Shown in pieces: positions 41,544-50,396 of a stretch of DNA of 64,000 nucleotides. The notes beneath the pieces were generated by a model. The model was not told where the DNA came from, made no database searches, and worked only from the letters and a program-made list of their open reading frames with translations. A program made the translations under genes and the position numbers. The DNA is from Candidatus Saccharimonadota bacterium (GTDB lineage: Bacteria; Patescibacteriota; Saccharimonadia; Saccharimonadales; Saccharimonadaceae): positions 1 through 64,000 of the forward strand of contig JAFRBI010000003.1 in NCBI GenBank assembly GCA_017404935.1. The letters are read 5' to 3'. Positions within the stretch are counted from its first letter, which is position 1, and the number at the start of each line of letters is the position of its first letter.

Positions 41544-42690
41544 AGAGGGGACAAAATGGCTACAAAATTATCAAAATCAGCTACTTTTTGAACTTTATAT
41601 TGCTTATTTGTATGCTAGAAAGGGCGGGAAGCGCGGAACTTTTGATGAACATAAGTTTGAGATTTTTCAGTTTATGAATTTGTATAATTTGATGGAGACG
41701 ATTACAAAGAAAGAATTTTATCCTTCGCGTGGGGTGGCACATATTATTTTCAACCCGGTGATTCGGGAAATTTTTGCGGCGGCATTTAGAGACAGAGTGG
41801 TGCACCACTGGATTTATAATTTGATTTATGATTGGTGGAATAAGCTATTTATCTTGGACTCATATTCTTGTCGGGAGGGGAAGGGGACACTTTTTGGGAT
41901 TTTAAGATTACAAGAACAAATTAACGAGGTAGAGAAGAAATACGGTGAGAGAGCTTGGATTATTAAACTAGATATCCAGGGGTATTTTATGAGTATAGAC
42001 CGAGAAATTTTATATAAATTGGCAATCAAAGGTCTAGACGAGCAATTCAAAAAGAATCGTGGTGTTGTCTATGAAATGGCAAAATTTTGTTTGCATGAAA
42101 TTATTTTTGATAATCCGTGCGACGGAGTAATTAAACGAGGTTGGCCGTATGATTGGCGGAATTTGCCGGATACTAAAAGCCTTCTGAAGCAATTGCCAGG
42201 GGTTGGAATTGTGATTGGAAATCTGACATCGCAGCTTTTGTCAAATATTTATCTGAACGAATTAGATAAGTATGTTACAAATGAGTTGGGCTGGAAATAT
42301 TATGGGCGGTATGTGGATGATTTTTATATCGTGGCGCCAGAATCTCTGGCGGATGAGGCTTGGGCTGACCTTGAAAAAATTGAAAAGTTTTTGAAAAAAG
42401 AGTTGAGGCTGACTCTGCATCCAAATAAACGTTCTAAACAACCGTCTTCTAATGGGGTAGCGTTTCTTGGCGCGGTGGTTTATCCTACGGCAATCCATCC
42501 GGGGAAAAGGCTGAAAAAGCGGACCAGGAGAGCTTTTTATGATTTTGTGAATGGGAAGGCTTCTTCTGAGACGATTATATCTTATATTGGGCATATGCGG
42601 TATATGAAACATCATAAGTTTTTGTCTGAGTTGTGTGAGGAAGTGGGATTGCCTGCGGATTTTTGGTGTCAATACGAAAACGTGGCATAG
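41521..42690 (+). CDS. DGR reverse transcriptase
   Basis: 389 residues. RT motifs in order: KLDIQGYFMSIDREIL, VIGNLTSQLLSNIYLNELDKYV, GRYVDDFYIVAPE, LHPNKRSKQPSSNGVAFLG. The [IVL]GxxxSQ form in place of QGxxxSP marks the DGR clade, and YVDD is the catalytic box. No maturase or endonuclease domain follows, so this is not a group II intron enzyme. It copies the template RNA with adenine-specific errors into VR. Confidence 0.95.
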   Translation: MKIMPKDREGTKWLQNYQNQLLFELYIAYLYARKGGKRGTFDEHKFEIFQFMNLYNLMETITKKEFYPSRGVAHIIFNPVIREIFAAAFRDRVVHHWIYNLIYDWWNKLFILDSYSCREGKGTLFGILRLQEQINEVEKKYGERAWIIKLDIQGYFMSIDREILYKLAIKGLDEQFKKNRGVVYEMAKFCLHEIIFDNPCDGVIKRGWPYDWRNLPDTKSLLKQLPGVGIVIGNLTSQLLSNIYLNELDKYVTNELGWKYYGRYVDDFYIVAPESLADEAWADLEKIEKFLKKELRLTLHPNKRSKQPSSNGVAFLGAVVYPTAIHPGKRLKKRTRRAFYDFVNGKASSETIISYIGHMRYMKHHKFLSELCEEVGLPADFWCQYENVA

Positions 42691-42932
42691 GTGGAGTGCG
42701 GAGAGAGCCGGAGCTCCTCTAGGCGCGCGCAACGAGTCGCTACGAGCGAATACAGCGCACGTAGTTCCCGTTGTTGCGATTGTTGTTGTTGGTATTCAGA
42801 CTAGAGCCATTCCAGTTCAGGTTGTAGCGATTCGTCGTGCTGTTTGAAGTAGACGACCACCAGTTCCCGTTCCCGGTATTGTTGAGTGTACCACCGTTGA
42901 AGTTGCCACCGGTAACAGGGGAATAAGCACTG
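42689..42932 (-). repeat. DGR template repeat (TR), inverted relative to VR
   Basis: Read on the minus strand it matches VR over 244 bases. It is rich in AAC/AAT codons (GGC-AAC-TTC-AAC..., AAC-AAC-AAC-AAT-CGC-AAC-AAC), the classic TR signature that lets A-mutagenesis reach many residues. Its 3' end abuts the RT stop codon. Confidence 0.95.
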
Positions 42933-43239
42933 CTACCAATATTGCCCTTTTCTAAAGACAAGTAGTGAGGTAACTACTACGGGCCTGTCCACATACTCTA
43001 GAGGAATACTACATACAGCAATCTTCCCGACGGGATAAAAGGATAACTTTTGAACGCCACCAGAGTGCTTGACGCTGGTTTTTGCGATCGTATTGCCTAA
43101 TTAACAAAGGGTATCCTAGACCTCCACCTTGCGGCGACTTTTGATGAGGAATAGCTTTTTGCTGGTGTCCTTCGCGAGTTGGGGATGAATATCCCGGGTA
43201 TATTTTAACATAAACACCTTGTGACGCCCAGGTTTTAAC
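42933..43239 (-). ncRNA. Probable 5' part of the DGR template RNA
   Basis: Non-coding, immediately upstream of TR on the same strand. It holds several hairpins (AGTAGT/ACTACT at 42962-42979; ACCAG/CTGGT at 43059-43079; CCCG/CGGG near 43028). A -10-like TTAAAATA at 43199-43206 (minus strand) would start an RNA that includes this segment and TR. DGRs need such structured flanks for cDNA priming. The exact ends are unknown. Confidence 0.45.
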
Positions 43240-43263
43240 CATAAGCCAGGGGTGGGGGGTTGA
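43240..43263 (+). repeat. G-rich 24-bp repeat, copy 2
   Basis: Identical to 17866-17889. Similarity continues through GAGTGTGGT..AAGT to about 43290. It lies upstream of a MazF-like gene. Confidence 0.6.
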
Positions 43264-43328
43264 AAATTTGGGTGGAGTGTGGTAGAAGTGTTGTGACTAA
43301 AAATAATTTTGGTGGGCGGAAAGGAAAT

Positions 43329-43730
43329 ATGGACAAGAAAGATTTTAATGGGTGGATAAAATTAAAAACTAAACTACATTATTTAGGGCACCCTATGGAT
43401 ATTAGCGAGGGTGATGTGTGGTGGTGTGCGGCCGGAGAGAACATCCAGACAGAAATAAATGGTAAAAGTAGTAGATTTTCTAGGCCGGTGTTGGTGGTGA
43501 AAAAGTTTGGTAGATATAGTTTTTGGGGAGTGCCACTTACTACAAAAATACACGATGGTAGTTGGTATGTTTCTTTCGAATTCCAAGATAGAATCGAGAT
43601 AGCGGCAGTTCATCAAATGAGAAATATGGACGTTTCAAGATTGTATGACAAAATTGGGCAGGTTCCAGATTCTGATTTGAAAATCGTGAAAAATAGAATC
43701 ATTGATTTGCTATTTAATTCAAGTAAATAA
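43329..43730 (+). CDS. PemK/MazF-family toxin-like protein
   Basis: 133 residues with the MazF fold pattern: ISEGDVWWCAAGENIQ...SRPVLVVKKFG..FWGVPLTTKIHDGSWYV, and AAVHQMRNMDVSRLYDKIGQVPDSDL. The family cleaves mRNA at short motifs, usually with an antitoxin. No antitoxin gene is seen beside it, so it may be a solitary or domesticated copy. ATG 43329 is chosen because homology starts there; the upstream frame overlaps the G-rich repeat. Confidence 0.8.
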   Translation: MDKKDFNGWIKLKTKLHYLGHPMDISEGDVWWCAAGENIQTEINGKSSRFSRPVLVVKKFGRYSFWGVPLTTKIHDGSWYVSFEFQDRIEIAAVHQMRNMDVSRLYDKIGQVPDSDLKIVKNRIIDLLFNSSK

Positions 43731-43818
43731 AAAATGTGCCCCAACCTCACGGATGGGGGACGACGGGTATTCCCGAATATACTTTTATTATAGCAAACTT
43801 TGTGAAATCTGTAAAGTT

Positions 43819-44109
43819 TTACAAGGCTTTTCGGGCTTCGTTGGCGGCTCTATCGGCGAGCTCGTTTAACTCTTCGCCGGCGTGGCCTTTTACCCAAACG
43901 AGCTTAACGTTGTGGGTAGTGTATAGTTCGTAAAGAACTTTGACGAGATCTAAATTTTTGATTTCGCCTTCGCGTTTTTTCCAGCCACGTTTTTTCCAGG
44001 CGGGTGCCCATTTGGTAACTACGTTAATCCAGAATTCGGAATCGGTGCGAATTTCTAGGGGTTCTGTGCCAGCCATTTTGATGGCTTCAATAAGAGCGGT
44101 GCCTTCCAC
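43819..44109 (-). pseudogene. Truncated RNase HI copy lacking its N-terminus
   Basis: 96 residues that correspond to residues 43-138 of the intact copy at 45198 (MEGTALI.AIK...RTDSEFWINVVTKWAPAWKKRGWKKREGEIKNLDLV...VWVKGHAGEELNELADRAANEARK). The first catalytic Asp (YTDGS) is missing, so it should be inactive. DNA similarity also extends past the stop (TTATTATAGCAAACTTT). It is one end of a duplication that flanks the fic gene. Confidence 0.85.
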
Positions 44110-44195
44110 TATTTAAGGTGCGAGCAAGTGAGCGTTTATCGGTTTCGCTTGCTTTCGCCATTCCTATTTTATTTTAGCATAAGAGGTATTGTCAA

Positions 44196-44216
44196 AATGC
44201 CACAGCTTGTGGCATT
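44196..44216. terminator. Palindromic terminator at the end of fic
   Basis: AATGCCACA/TGTGGCATT with loop GCT, overlapping the fic stop codon; followed on the minus strand by TTGAC. Confidence 0.5.
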
Positions 44217-45135
44217 ATTCAGAAATTTCTTCTGAAACTTCCAAAATAGAGTTAGCGATTAGTAGCTCTAGTGGGTCATAAATCTCTCGCTCGTTTGCGA
44301 GCTCCAGATATTTGTAATAGGCTTCGCGTTTTTCTTTATAAAGAATTGGGGGGATCAAGTCTAATTTTAGTGCCAAGGCAAAAAGCAGAAGCCTGCCGGT
44401 GCGACCATTGCCATCTGAGAACGGATGGATTTTTTCAAACTCTGCGTGGGTTCTGGCTAGCAAGTTGATTTTGTCCATAGTCTCACTATTAGCTTCATTA
44501 CACCAATTATTAATGAGCTCTGGGATTTTTAGATAATTAGCGCGGGCGACTTTGCTACCCGTAACCCTAACGCCGTGGTTGCGCCAGAGACCAGCGTTAG
44601 ATATAATGCCACTCATCATTCTAAGGTGGGTGTTTAAGATTATTTCTGGAGTGAAAACAAAATTTGGGCCCTTCTCCACAAGCTCATCTAGCAAATAATA
44701 GAGAGCCGTTTGGTGGTTGATAGCCTCACGTTGCTCCGTTTGAGTGCGGTTTTTAAGGGTTTGATTCTCGTAAATTACCGCCTTGACATCTTGTTCGGTC
44801 ATAGTGCTGCCTTCGGTGCCATTACTGTGATAAGTAAGGGAAGTAGTGATTTTTTCTAGAAGCTCACGGTCTCTAGCGATTTTTTTAGCGCTGCATTTCT
44901 CTTTGAGAGCTCTTTTTTTGGTGGTTTTTAATTCTTCTGGATTTACCGTATCTGCTCCCATCACGTCCGCAAAAATTAGGTCGATCTTCTGTTTGGTCTT
45001 ATCGCGTGGTTCGGATTTTTCATTAGCCCAAGCATTTAGGGACACAAAACTAACACCCAGCTTGCTAGCCAAGGTTTCCTGGCTCCAAGAAGTGGCCAAG
45101 AGAATTTTTTTAATTTTATCACTATATTTTTCCAT
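44215..45135 (-). CDS. Fic-domain protein with N-terminal HTH
   Basis: 306 residues. The N-terminal helix-turn-helix (WSQETLASKLGVSFVSLNAWANEKSEPRD) resembles XRE types. Next is an SNGTEG segment fitting the (S/T)xxxE(G/N) inhibitory motif, then the Fic core with HPFSDGNGRTGRLLLF. Such enzymes AMPylate or otherwise modify proteins and are held off by the inhibitory Glu. TATAAT lies 6 nt before ATG. The promoter overlaps repeats of CAAACTTTATAAA, probable binding sites for its own HTH domain. It sits between two rnhA copies. Confidence 0.9.
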   Translation of the reverse strand: MEKYSDKIKKILLATSWSQETLASKLGVSFVSLNAWANEKSEPRDKTKQKIDLIFADVMGADTVNPEELKTTKKRALKEKCSAKKIARDRELLEKITTSLTYHSNGTEGSTMTEQDVKAVIYENQTLKNRTQTEQREAINHQTALYYLLDELVEKGPNFVFTPEIILNTHLRMMSGIISNAGLWRNHGVRVTGSKVARANYLKIPELINNWCNEANSETMDKINLLARTHAEFEKIHPFSDGNGRTGRLLLFALALKLDLIPPILYKEKREAYYKYLELANEREIYDPLELLIANSILEVSEEISE

Positions 45136-45141
45136 AACCTT

Positions 45142-45180
45142 ATTATAGCAAACTTTATAAACTTTTGCAAACTTTATAAA
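45142..45180 (-). promoter_or_regulatory. fic promoter with repeated operator
   Basis: TATAAT (minus strand 45147-45142) and two copies of CAAACTTTATAAA spaced about 19 bp apart (45149 and 45168). The second is part of the palindrome AACTTTATAAAGTT. Confidence 0.55.
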
Positions 45181-45197
45181 GTTTTGGTTGTGAAAGT

Positions 45198-45614
45198 TTA
45201 CAAGAGTTTTCTGGCTTCGTTGGCGGCTCTATCGGCGAGCTCGTTTAGCTCTTCGCCGGCGTGGCCTTTTACCCAAACTAATTTGATATCGTGAGATTGA
45301 TACAATTCATATAATTTTTGAACGAGGTCTAAGTTTTTGATTTCGCCTTCGCGTTTTTTCCAGCCACGTTTTTTCCAGGCGGGTGCCCATTTGGTAACTA
45401 CGTTAATCCAGAATTCGGAATCGGTGCGGATTTCTACTGGCTCGCCGCCTGCGCATTTGATGGCATTAATAAGAGCGGTGCCTTCCATTCTAATGTTGGT
45501 GGTGTTTTTATCGGCGCCGGTTTTGACAGGCCGTTTAGTATTAACATCTATAATTGCCCAGCCACCAGGACCTGGGTTGGGGCTAGCGCTGCCGTCTGTA
45601 TAAAAAGTTTTCAT
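45198..45614 (-). CDS. rnhA: Ribonuclease HI
   Basis: 138 residues. Removes RNA from RNA-DNA hybrids. The catalytic residues are present: YTDGS (D7), RMEG (E44), IRTDSEFW (D65) and ELADRAANEA (fourth acidic). VKGHAGEELNE carries the conserved His. It is a complete copy, 2 kb from a truncated one. Confidence 0.95.
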   Translation of the reverse strand: MKTFYTDGSASPNPGPGGWAIIDVNTKRPVKTGADKNTTNIRMEGTALINAIKCAGGEPVEIRTDSEFWINVVTKWAPAWKKRGWKKREGEIKNLDLVQKLYELYQSHDIKLVWVKGHAGEELNELADRAANEARKLL

Positions 45615-45669
45615 AATACCATTTTATATCACCTTGGCGAAAGAGGCAAAAGGTGGTATAATTTTGACT

Positions 45670-47442
45670 ATGGAAGTAGGAAAAGAAATTGAGATTTCTG
45701 GCTGGGTAAATAGCCGGCGTGATCACGGGGGACTGATTTTTATTGATCTTAGAGATTTTAAGGGAATTTTACAATTGGTGGTGACACCAGAAAATAAAGA
45801 GGCGTTTTCGCTTGCTGAGACGGTGCGTGATGAATTTGTGCTGAAGGCTCGTGGTGTGATACGTAAGCGTGAGCCGGAGCTAGTAAACCCAAATATTCCT
45901 ACTGGTGACATTGAATTAGTGGTATCCGAGCTTAAACTTATCAATCGTTCTGAACCTTTGCCGGTAAATACTCACGATGATGGTGATAAATCTTCTGAAG
46001 AAATGCGTCTTAAATATCGCTTTTTGGATCTTCGCCGTCCATCTATGCAGAGGCGTTTGAAACGGCGTTCGGAATATTACCGGGTGATTCGTGACTATAT
46101 GTACTCACGTGGTTTTACTGAAATTACTACACCTATCCTTGCCAACTCTTCGCCAGAAGGGGCTAGAGATTTCTTGGTGCCTTCTAGGCTTCACCCGGGC
46201 AAGTTTTATGCACTTCCACAAGCACCACAGCAATTTAAACAACTTTTGATGGTGGGGGGTGTAGAAAAATATTTCCAAATTGCACCGTGTTTTAGAGATG
46301 AAGACCCACGGGCGGACCGGCTTTATGGCGATTTTTATCAGCTAGATTTTGAAATGTCGTTTGTGGAAGATGGGGAAGTGGTGCGTAAAGAAATCGAGCC
46401 ACTATATATTAAATTGGTAACCGAATTTGCTGAAAAGAAAATTGTGCTAAGAAGCGAGGTGGCGAAAGCCTATGTACCAGAAGACGATATTGTGCCACGA
46501 ATTCCTTATGAAGTTTCTATGGACACTTATGGCGTAGATAAGCCAGATCTTCGCTACGGCATGGAATTAATTGACCTTACCGACGTATTTTCTAAAACTG
46601 AGTTTAAGGTATTTAAGCAACCTTGTGTGAAGGCTCTTTGTGTAAAGGGCGCTGCGGGGCTAACTCGCCGCGAGATTGATGAATTTACCGAAAAAGCGCG
46701 TAAGCTTGGTGCTGGTGGTTTGGCATATATATTATATAGTGATGGTGAAGCAAAATCGCCAATTCTGAAATTTATGAGCGAAGAAGAAATTGCAGGCGTT
46801 CGTGAGAGAATGGGGGCTGAAGATGGTGATGCCGTATTCTTTGGTGCTGATACTAGAGATTTAGTAAACAAAGTTTTGGGCCAGCTTAGAATCGCTTTTG
46901 CTGACCACATGGGGCTCAAAAAATCTGACGAAGTTTCACTGGCTTGGATTGTAGATTTTCCATTTTACGAATGGGACGAGAAAAACAAGAAAATTGATTT
47001 TGGGCACAACCCATTCTCGATGCCAAAAGGCGGTCTCGCTGCTTTGGAAGCGGCCAAGACTGACGAAGAAAAATTGGCGATTAAAGCTGACCAATACGAT
47101 ATGGTGATGAATGGTTATGAATGTGCTTCGGGCGCTGTTCGTAACTACAACCCAGAGATTATGTTTAAGGTATTTAATATTCTTGGTCATAACAATGAAT
47201 ATGTAGAAGCGAGATTCGGTGGGATGCTCAATGCCTTTAAATTCGGTGCACCACCACATGCTGGTTGTGCGCCAGGGCTTGATAGAATCTTTATGATTCT
47301 TGAGGACGAAGAAAACATTCGCGACGTAGTGGCATTTCCAAAGAACGGAAATGGCGTAGATTTGATGATGGACTCGCCTTCCTCTGTAGATAAAGAGCAA
47401 CTAGATGAAGCTCATCTTGCGATTTTGCCAGAAGACGAATAG
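45670..47442 (+). CDS. aspS: Aspartate-tRNA ligase
   Basis: 590 residues, class II synthetase. OB-fold anticodon domain (EISGWVNSRRDHGGLIFIDLRDFKGILQLVV), motif 2 (CFRDEDPRADRLYGDFYQLDFEMSF), bacterial GAD insert, and motif 3 (GLDRIFMIL). GGMLNAFKFGAPPHAG is typical of bacterial enzymes. ATG 45670 is chosen because TATAAT ends 7 nt before it; an in-frame codon at 45634 lies upstream of the promoter. Confidence 0.96.
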   Translation: MEVGKEIEISGWVNSRRDHGGLIFIDLRDFKGILQLVVTPENKEAFSLAETVRDEFVLKARGVIRKREPELVNPNIPTGDIELVVSELKLINRSEPLPVNTHDDGDKSSEEMRLKYRFLDLRRPSMQRRLKRRSEYYRVIRDYMYSRGFTEITTPILANSSPEGARDFLVPSRLHPGKFYALPQAPQQFKQLLMVGGVEKYFQIAPCFRDEDPRADRLYGDFYQLDFEMSFVEDGEVVRKEIEPLYIKLVTEFAEKKIVLRSEVAKAYVPEDDIVPRIPYEVSMDTYGVDKPDLRYGMELIDLTDVFSKTEFKVFKQPCVKALCVKGAAGLTRREIDEFTEKARKLGAGGLAYILYSDGEAKSPILKFMSEEEIAGVRERMGAEDGDAVFFGADTRDLVNKVLGQLRIAFADHMGLKKSDEVSLAWIVDFPFYEWDEKNKKIDFGHNPFSMPKGGLAALEAAKTDEEKLAIKADQYDMVMNGYECASGAVRNYNPEIMFKVFNILGHNNEYVEARFGGMLNAFKFGAPPHAGCAPGLDRIFMILEDEENIRDVVAFPKNGNGVDLMMDSPSSVDKEQLDEAHLAILPEDE

Positions 47443-47453
47443 AATAAAAAAAA

Positions 47454-47530
47454 TGGTCTGGGATAGGAGATTTGAACTCCTGGCCTCGACATCCCGAATG
47501 TCGCGCGCTACCGGGCTGCGCCAATCCCAG
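47454..47530 (-). tRNA. tRNA-Pro(CGG)
   Basis: 77 nt with encoded CCA. Acceptor CTGGGAT/ATCCCAG. Stem CGACA/TGTCG with loop TTCGGGA gives CGG. Confidence 0.92.
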
Positions 47531-47545
47531 TGGCTCTAAAAAATA

Positions 47546-47621
47546 TGGTCTGGGTGACAGGACTTGAACCTGCGACCTCGACTTCCCAAAAGTCGCGCGC
47601 TACCAACTGTGCTACACCCAG
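47546..47621 (-). tRNA. tRNA-Pro(TGG)
   Basis: 76 nt with encoded CCA. Acceptor CTGGGTG/CACCCAG. Stem CGACT/AGTCG with loop TTTGGGA gives TGG. It is adjacent to tRNA-Pro(CGG) in the same orientation. Confidence 0.92.
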
Positions 47622-47672
47622 ATAATATAATTATACCATATTTTGAGGAAAAAATGCTATAATATATAATAT

Positions 47673-48974
47673 ATGGTGCGAAATTTGGGCAAAAAGGTGG
47701 TGATTTGGTCCTTGGTCTTGATTTTTACGTTTATAACTACCGGTGCAGCTAGCGCACTCTCTTCGGAACGTTTAGGTAGATTTTCTAATTATCGGATTTA
47801 TTTTTATGATCCAGATGCAAAATGTGTGGAAGGCACTACAATTGCTGGCGGTCGTAATAGCGCGCCTTATGCTGGCGATGAGCAGTGGAATGGTTCTTGT
47901 ACAGCTATGACAGCTACTAGGGCTACCTGGCTTAAAAAACAAATTCCGGGTATGCAAAAAGTCGCTACAGCTAATGGGCTTCCTTGGGAACTAATTGCAG
48001 CTCAGGCAATTGCAGAGTCTGGCGGTGGCTCACAAGAAGTTTGTCCTTATAACCCACTTGGTCTTAAAGGCAGTGGTCCATCTTGCAATGGTAGGCACCG
48101 CTCATTTAACAGTTATGAGGAAGCTTACCAACATTATGTAGATAGTATCATTCCAATTAAAAAAGTGAAGTATAAATACCCGAATGATCCATATTCTGCG
48201 ATTGCTTATATTCAATATGGTTCGGGTGCACCTTATGCACAGTGTAGCAAACAAGAATATCTAACTAATCCAAACCATTCTTGTTATGGGCATAATTTGG
48301 GCGATCCTACTCCAAGTTATGTAAATAATGTTTCGTCCATTATTTGTGGTTTACAAAAATGGGCGAAGGGCGAGGGAATTGCAATTTCTAGTGTAACGTG
48401 GGAAACTTATTCACCATCTGAAGCCACTAACGAAGAGCCAGAAGAAGTTACTGAAGAAGAAATTATAGAATACGAAAACAAGGCCACTTATTGTAACGAA
48501 GAAGGTTCTTCTGAATCTGGCGAAGATGAAGATTATGAAGCACCAGAATCTGGAAATTTGATAAGTTATATTAAAGCTTGGGCTTGGCCAGAATACCATT
48601 CGGCGCCATACACTAATAAAAAGCCAGCCTATGCAGATTATATTAATAATCAGGCTAGTTATAAGGGTGACTGTAATGGCGTAGATTGTGGTGCATTTGT
48701 AGCAAATATTATCAAAGCCAGTGGTTGGGATACGAGCTATCCACAAACAGGAACTGCTGGGCAAAGTTCGTGGCTTTCTAAAAACTGGAATAGAGTAAGT
48801 CCCGATTCGCTTCGGCTTGGTGATGTTGGCATTAAGACTGGTCACGTGATTTTGTATGTTGGTAGTATTCCTGGATTTGGTTCTAATACAGCTTCGGCTT
48901 CGCAGTGCGAGCGTGCGCCGATGGCTGGTGCCGATAAAAACTTAGGTAAATATACTTGGTATAGAAAGAGGTAA
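47673..48974 (+). CDS. Secreted peptidoglycan hydrolase: glucosaminidase plus NlpC/P60-like domain
   Basis: 433 residues. The signal peptide is at about 1-28. A glucosaminidase domain (PWELIAAQAIAESGGGSQEVCPYNPLGLKG, SYEEAYQHYVDSI) is followed by an acidic linker (EEPEEVTEEEIIEYE) and a CHAP/NlpC-like domain (GDCNGVDCGAFVANIIKASGWDTSYPQTG, LRLGDVGIKTGHVILYVG) with Cys and His in the expected order. It cuts glycan and peptide bonds of peptidoglycan, from itself or its host. It heads a run of surface proteins. Tandem TATAAT boxes lie upstream. Confidence 0.82.
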   Translation: MVRNLGKKVVIWSLVLIFTFITTGAASALSSERLGRFSNYRIYFYDPDAKCVEGTTIAGGRNSAPYAGDEQWNGSCTAMTATRATWLKKQIPGMQKVATANGLPWELIAAQAIAESGGGSQEVCPYNPLGLKGSGPSCNGRHRSFNSYEEAYQHYVDSIIPIKKVKYKYPNDPYSAIAYIQYGSGAPYAQCSKQEYLTNPNHSCYGHNLGDPTPSYVNNVSSIICGLQKWAKGEGIAISSVTWETYSPSEATNEEPEEVTEEEIIEYENKATYCNEEGSSESGEDEDYEAPESGNLISYIKAWAWPEYHSAPYTNKKPAYADYINNQASYKGDCNGVDCGAFVANIIKASGWDTSYPQTGTAGQSSWLSKNWNRVSPDSLRLGDVGIKTGHVILYVGSIPGFGSNTASASQCERAPMAGADKNLGKYTWYRKR

Positions 48975-48975
48975 G

Positions 48976-49875
48976 ATGAAGGAATTTTGGCAAAATCTAA
49001 AATGGTGGCAAAAAGGTGGAATTTTTGTGGCGTTGGTTGCTGTGATTGTGATTATAATTGTGGCAGTGGTAACAGCAGTTAATTCTGAGCCAAATGTAAA
49101 AATTAATTTTAGCGAGAATGTTTCTATACCTGGTGGAGAAATTAGAAAAATTCGTGAAAAATTGGTGAACGTAATTTCTAATAATACCGAGAATTTTAGT
49201 AAGAGTGTAACTTATGTTGGTAATGCAAGAGATTACGAAGAAGATAAAGGCGATAAATATTCTACTGCTACATTTATTGTAGATTTTGATACGATTTCTG
49301 AATCTTATGCTGTGACGGTGACTTGGCCAGATCCAGAAGATAATTCGCCAAACATTATCATAGCTTGTCCACTTCTTGATAGTAAATATCTAGAAACTCC
49401 TTGCAAAACTGAATATAATGATTCCTCGGACATTACGGGTTATTTGCCATATGAGGGCACATTACCTTCGGGAGCGAAATTTAAAATTGCAGCTGAGTAT
49501 GATAATGGTAAGTTATATTTAAATATTAAGACTGATGGCGATGCAAGCGAAGCAGTTGAAGCGGCCAAAAAATGGATTTCTTTTATTCATTTAAATCCAG
49601 ATGATTATACGTTTTTTGTGGCGGGTAAACAATATGTGCAAGCGAATAATGCAAAAACCAAAGACGCTAATGTGAATAAAAATTTACCATACTATATGCC
49701 GGGAGTTTATAACGTATATCCAGTGACAGATGAAAACGGAAATGTGAGTTCAATCAAGGCGGAACTTGCTGGTTGTACTGATGCGCAAACCGACCCAATA
49801 GAAGAAGATATTAATGCATATTTAAGTAGCAAAGGAATTTCTTATCCTGTGAGTTTTGAATACTGCGCAGAATAA
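48976..49875 (+). CDS. Membrane-anchored extracytoplasmic protein, unknown function
   Basis: 299 residues. A Trp/Lys-rich N-terminus (MKEFWQNLKWWQKGG), a membrane helix (about 16-36) and an outer alpha/beta domain with two Cys pairs (IACPLLDSKYLETPC; AGCTDAQ...FEYC). It begins 1 nt after the hydrolase stop, so the two are co-translated. No family is recognised. Confidence 0.6.
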   Translation: MKEFWQNLKWWQKGGIFVALVAVIVIIIVAVVTAVNSEPNVKINFSENVSIPGGEIRKIREKLVNVISNNTENFSKSVTYVGNARDYEEDKGDKYSTATFIVDFDTISESYAVTVTWPDPEDNSPNIIIACPLLDSKYLETPCKTEYNDSSDITGYLPYEGTLPSGAKFKIAAEYDNGKLYLNIKTDGDASEAVEAAKKWISFIHLNPDDYTFFVAGKQYVQANNAKTKDANVNKNLPYYMPGVYNVYPVTDENGNVSSIKAELAGCTDAQTDPIEEDINAYLSSKGISYPVSFEYCAE

Positions 49876-49889
49876 TATATAATATATAT

Positions 49890-50345
49890 ATGGCAACTCA
49901 TAGAGATAGAAAATTTTGGCTGCTGATTGGGTTTGGTGGTTTTGTGATTGTAATTTTATTTATAACACTTTTATTTTTGGCGTTTTCTGATAAAAAACTT
50001 CCTGATAATGCAGTGGTGGTTTCTAATGAACTGATTGAGGGCGAAACCTTAAATGCCGAAATGGTAGAAAAGATTAATAAACTGATTCAGGAAAATCCAG
50101 CGCTTAATGATTTGCCTTTGACAGTGGAATATTATTCTGAAGATTTAAGTTCTTACACTAAATACATTTTGACTTATGAACTCGATAATTCGGAAAAAGG
50201 TTTTGTTCTGATTATGAAAGATTATACTGGCGCAGGTGAAGAAGCTGGTTTTTCCAAACTTCGCGAAATGGGCATGGACTTAACGGACGTAAAAATGGCT
50301 TATGAAGATTTGACGGAAGATGTGCTGAACTATCGGGCTGAGTGA
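49890..50345 (+). CDS. Small membrane-anchored protein, unknown function
   Basis: 151 residues with an N-terminal membrane helix (about 9-30) and an acidic outer domain (LPDNAVVVSNELIEGETLNAEMVEKINKLIQ...). TATAAT (49878-49883) is exactly 6 nt before ATG, so it has its own leaderless-type promoter although it follows closely on the previous gene. Confidence 0.6.
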   Translation: MATHRDRKFWLLIGFGGFVIVILFITLLFLAFSDKKLPDNAVVVSNELIEGETLNAEMVEKINKLIQENPALNDLPLTVEYYSEDLSSYTKYILTYELDNSEKGFVLIMKDYTGAGEEAGFSKLREMGMDLTDVKMAYEDLTEDVLNYRAE

Positions 50346-50396
50346 GTTTTTGTGGTAAAATAGATATAATAATACGAGAAAATTGAGGAGAAAATT

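Noticed and set aside
41521-42690. Group II intron or retron reverse transcriptase
   Set aside because: The DGR-type GxxxSQ motif, no maturase domain, and a matching TR/VR pair with adenine-biased differences.
42740-42961. Asn-rich minus-strand open frame as a gene
   Set aside because: It is the DGR template repeat; its reading frame mirrors the target gene and lacks a start signal or upstream domain.
43009-43242. Minus-strand frame of 77 residues upstream of TR
   Set aside because: More likely the structured 5' part of the template RNA; no ribosome-binding site and no recognisable protein pattern.
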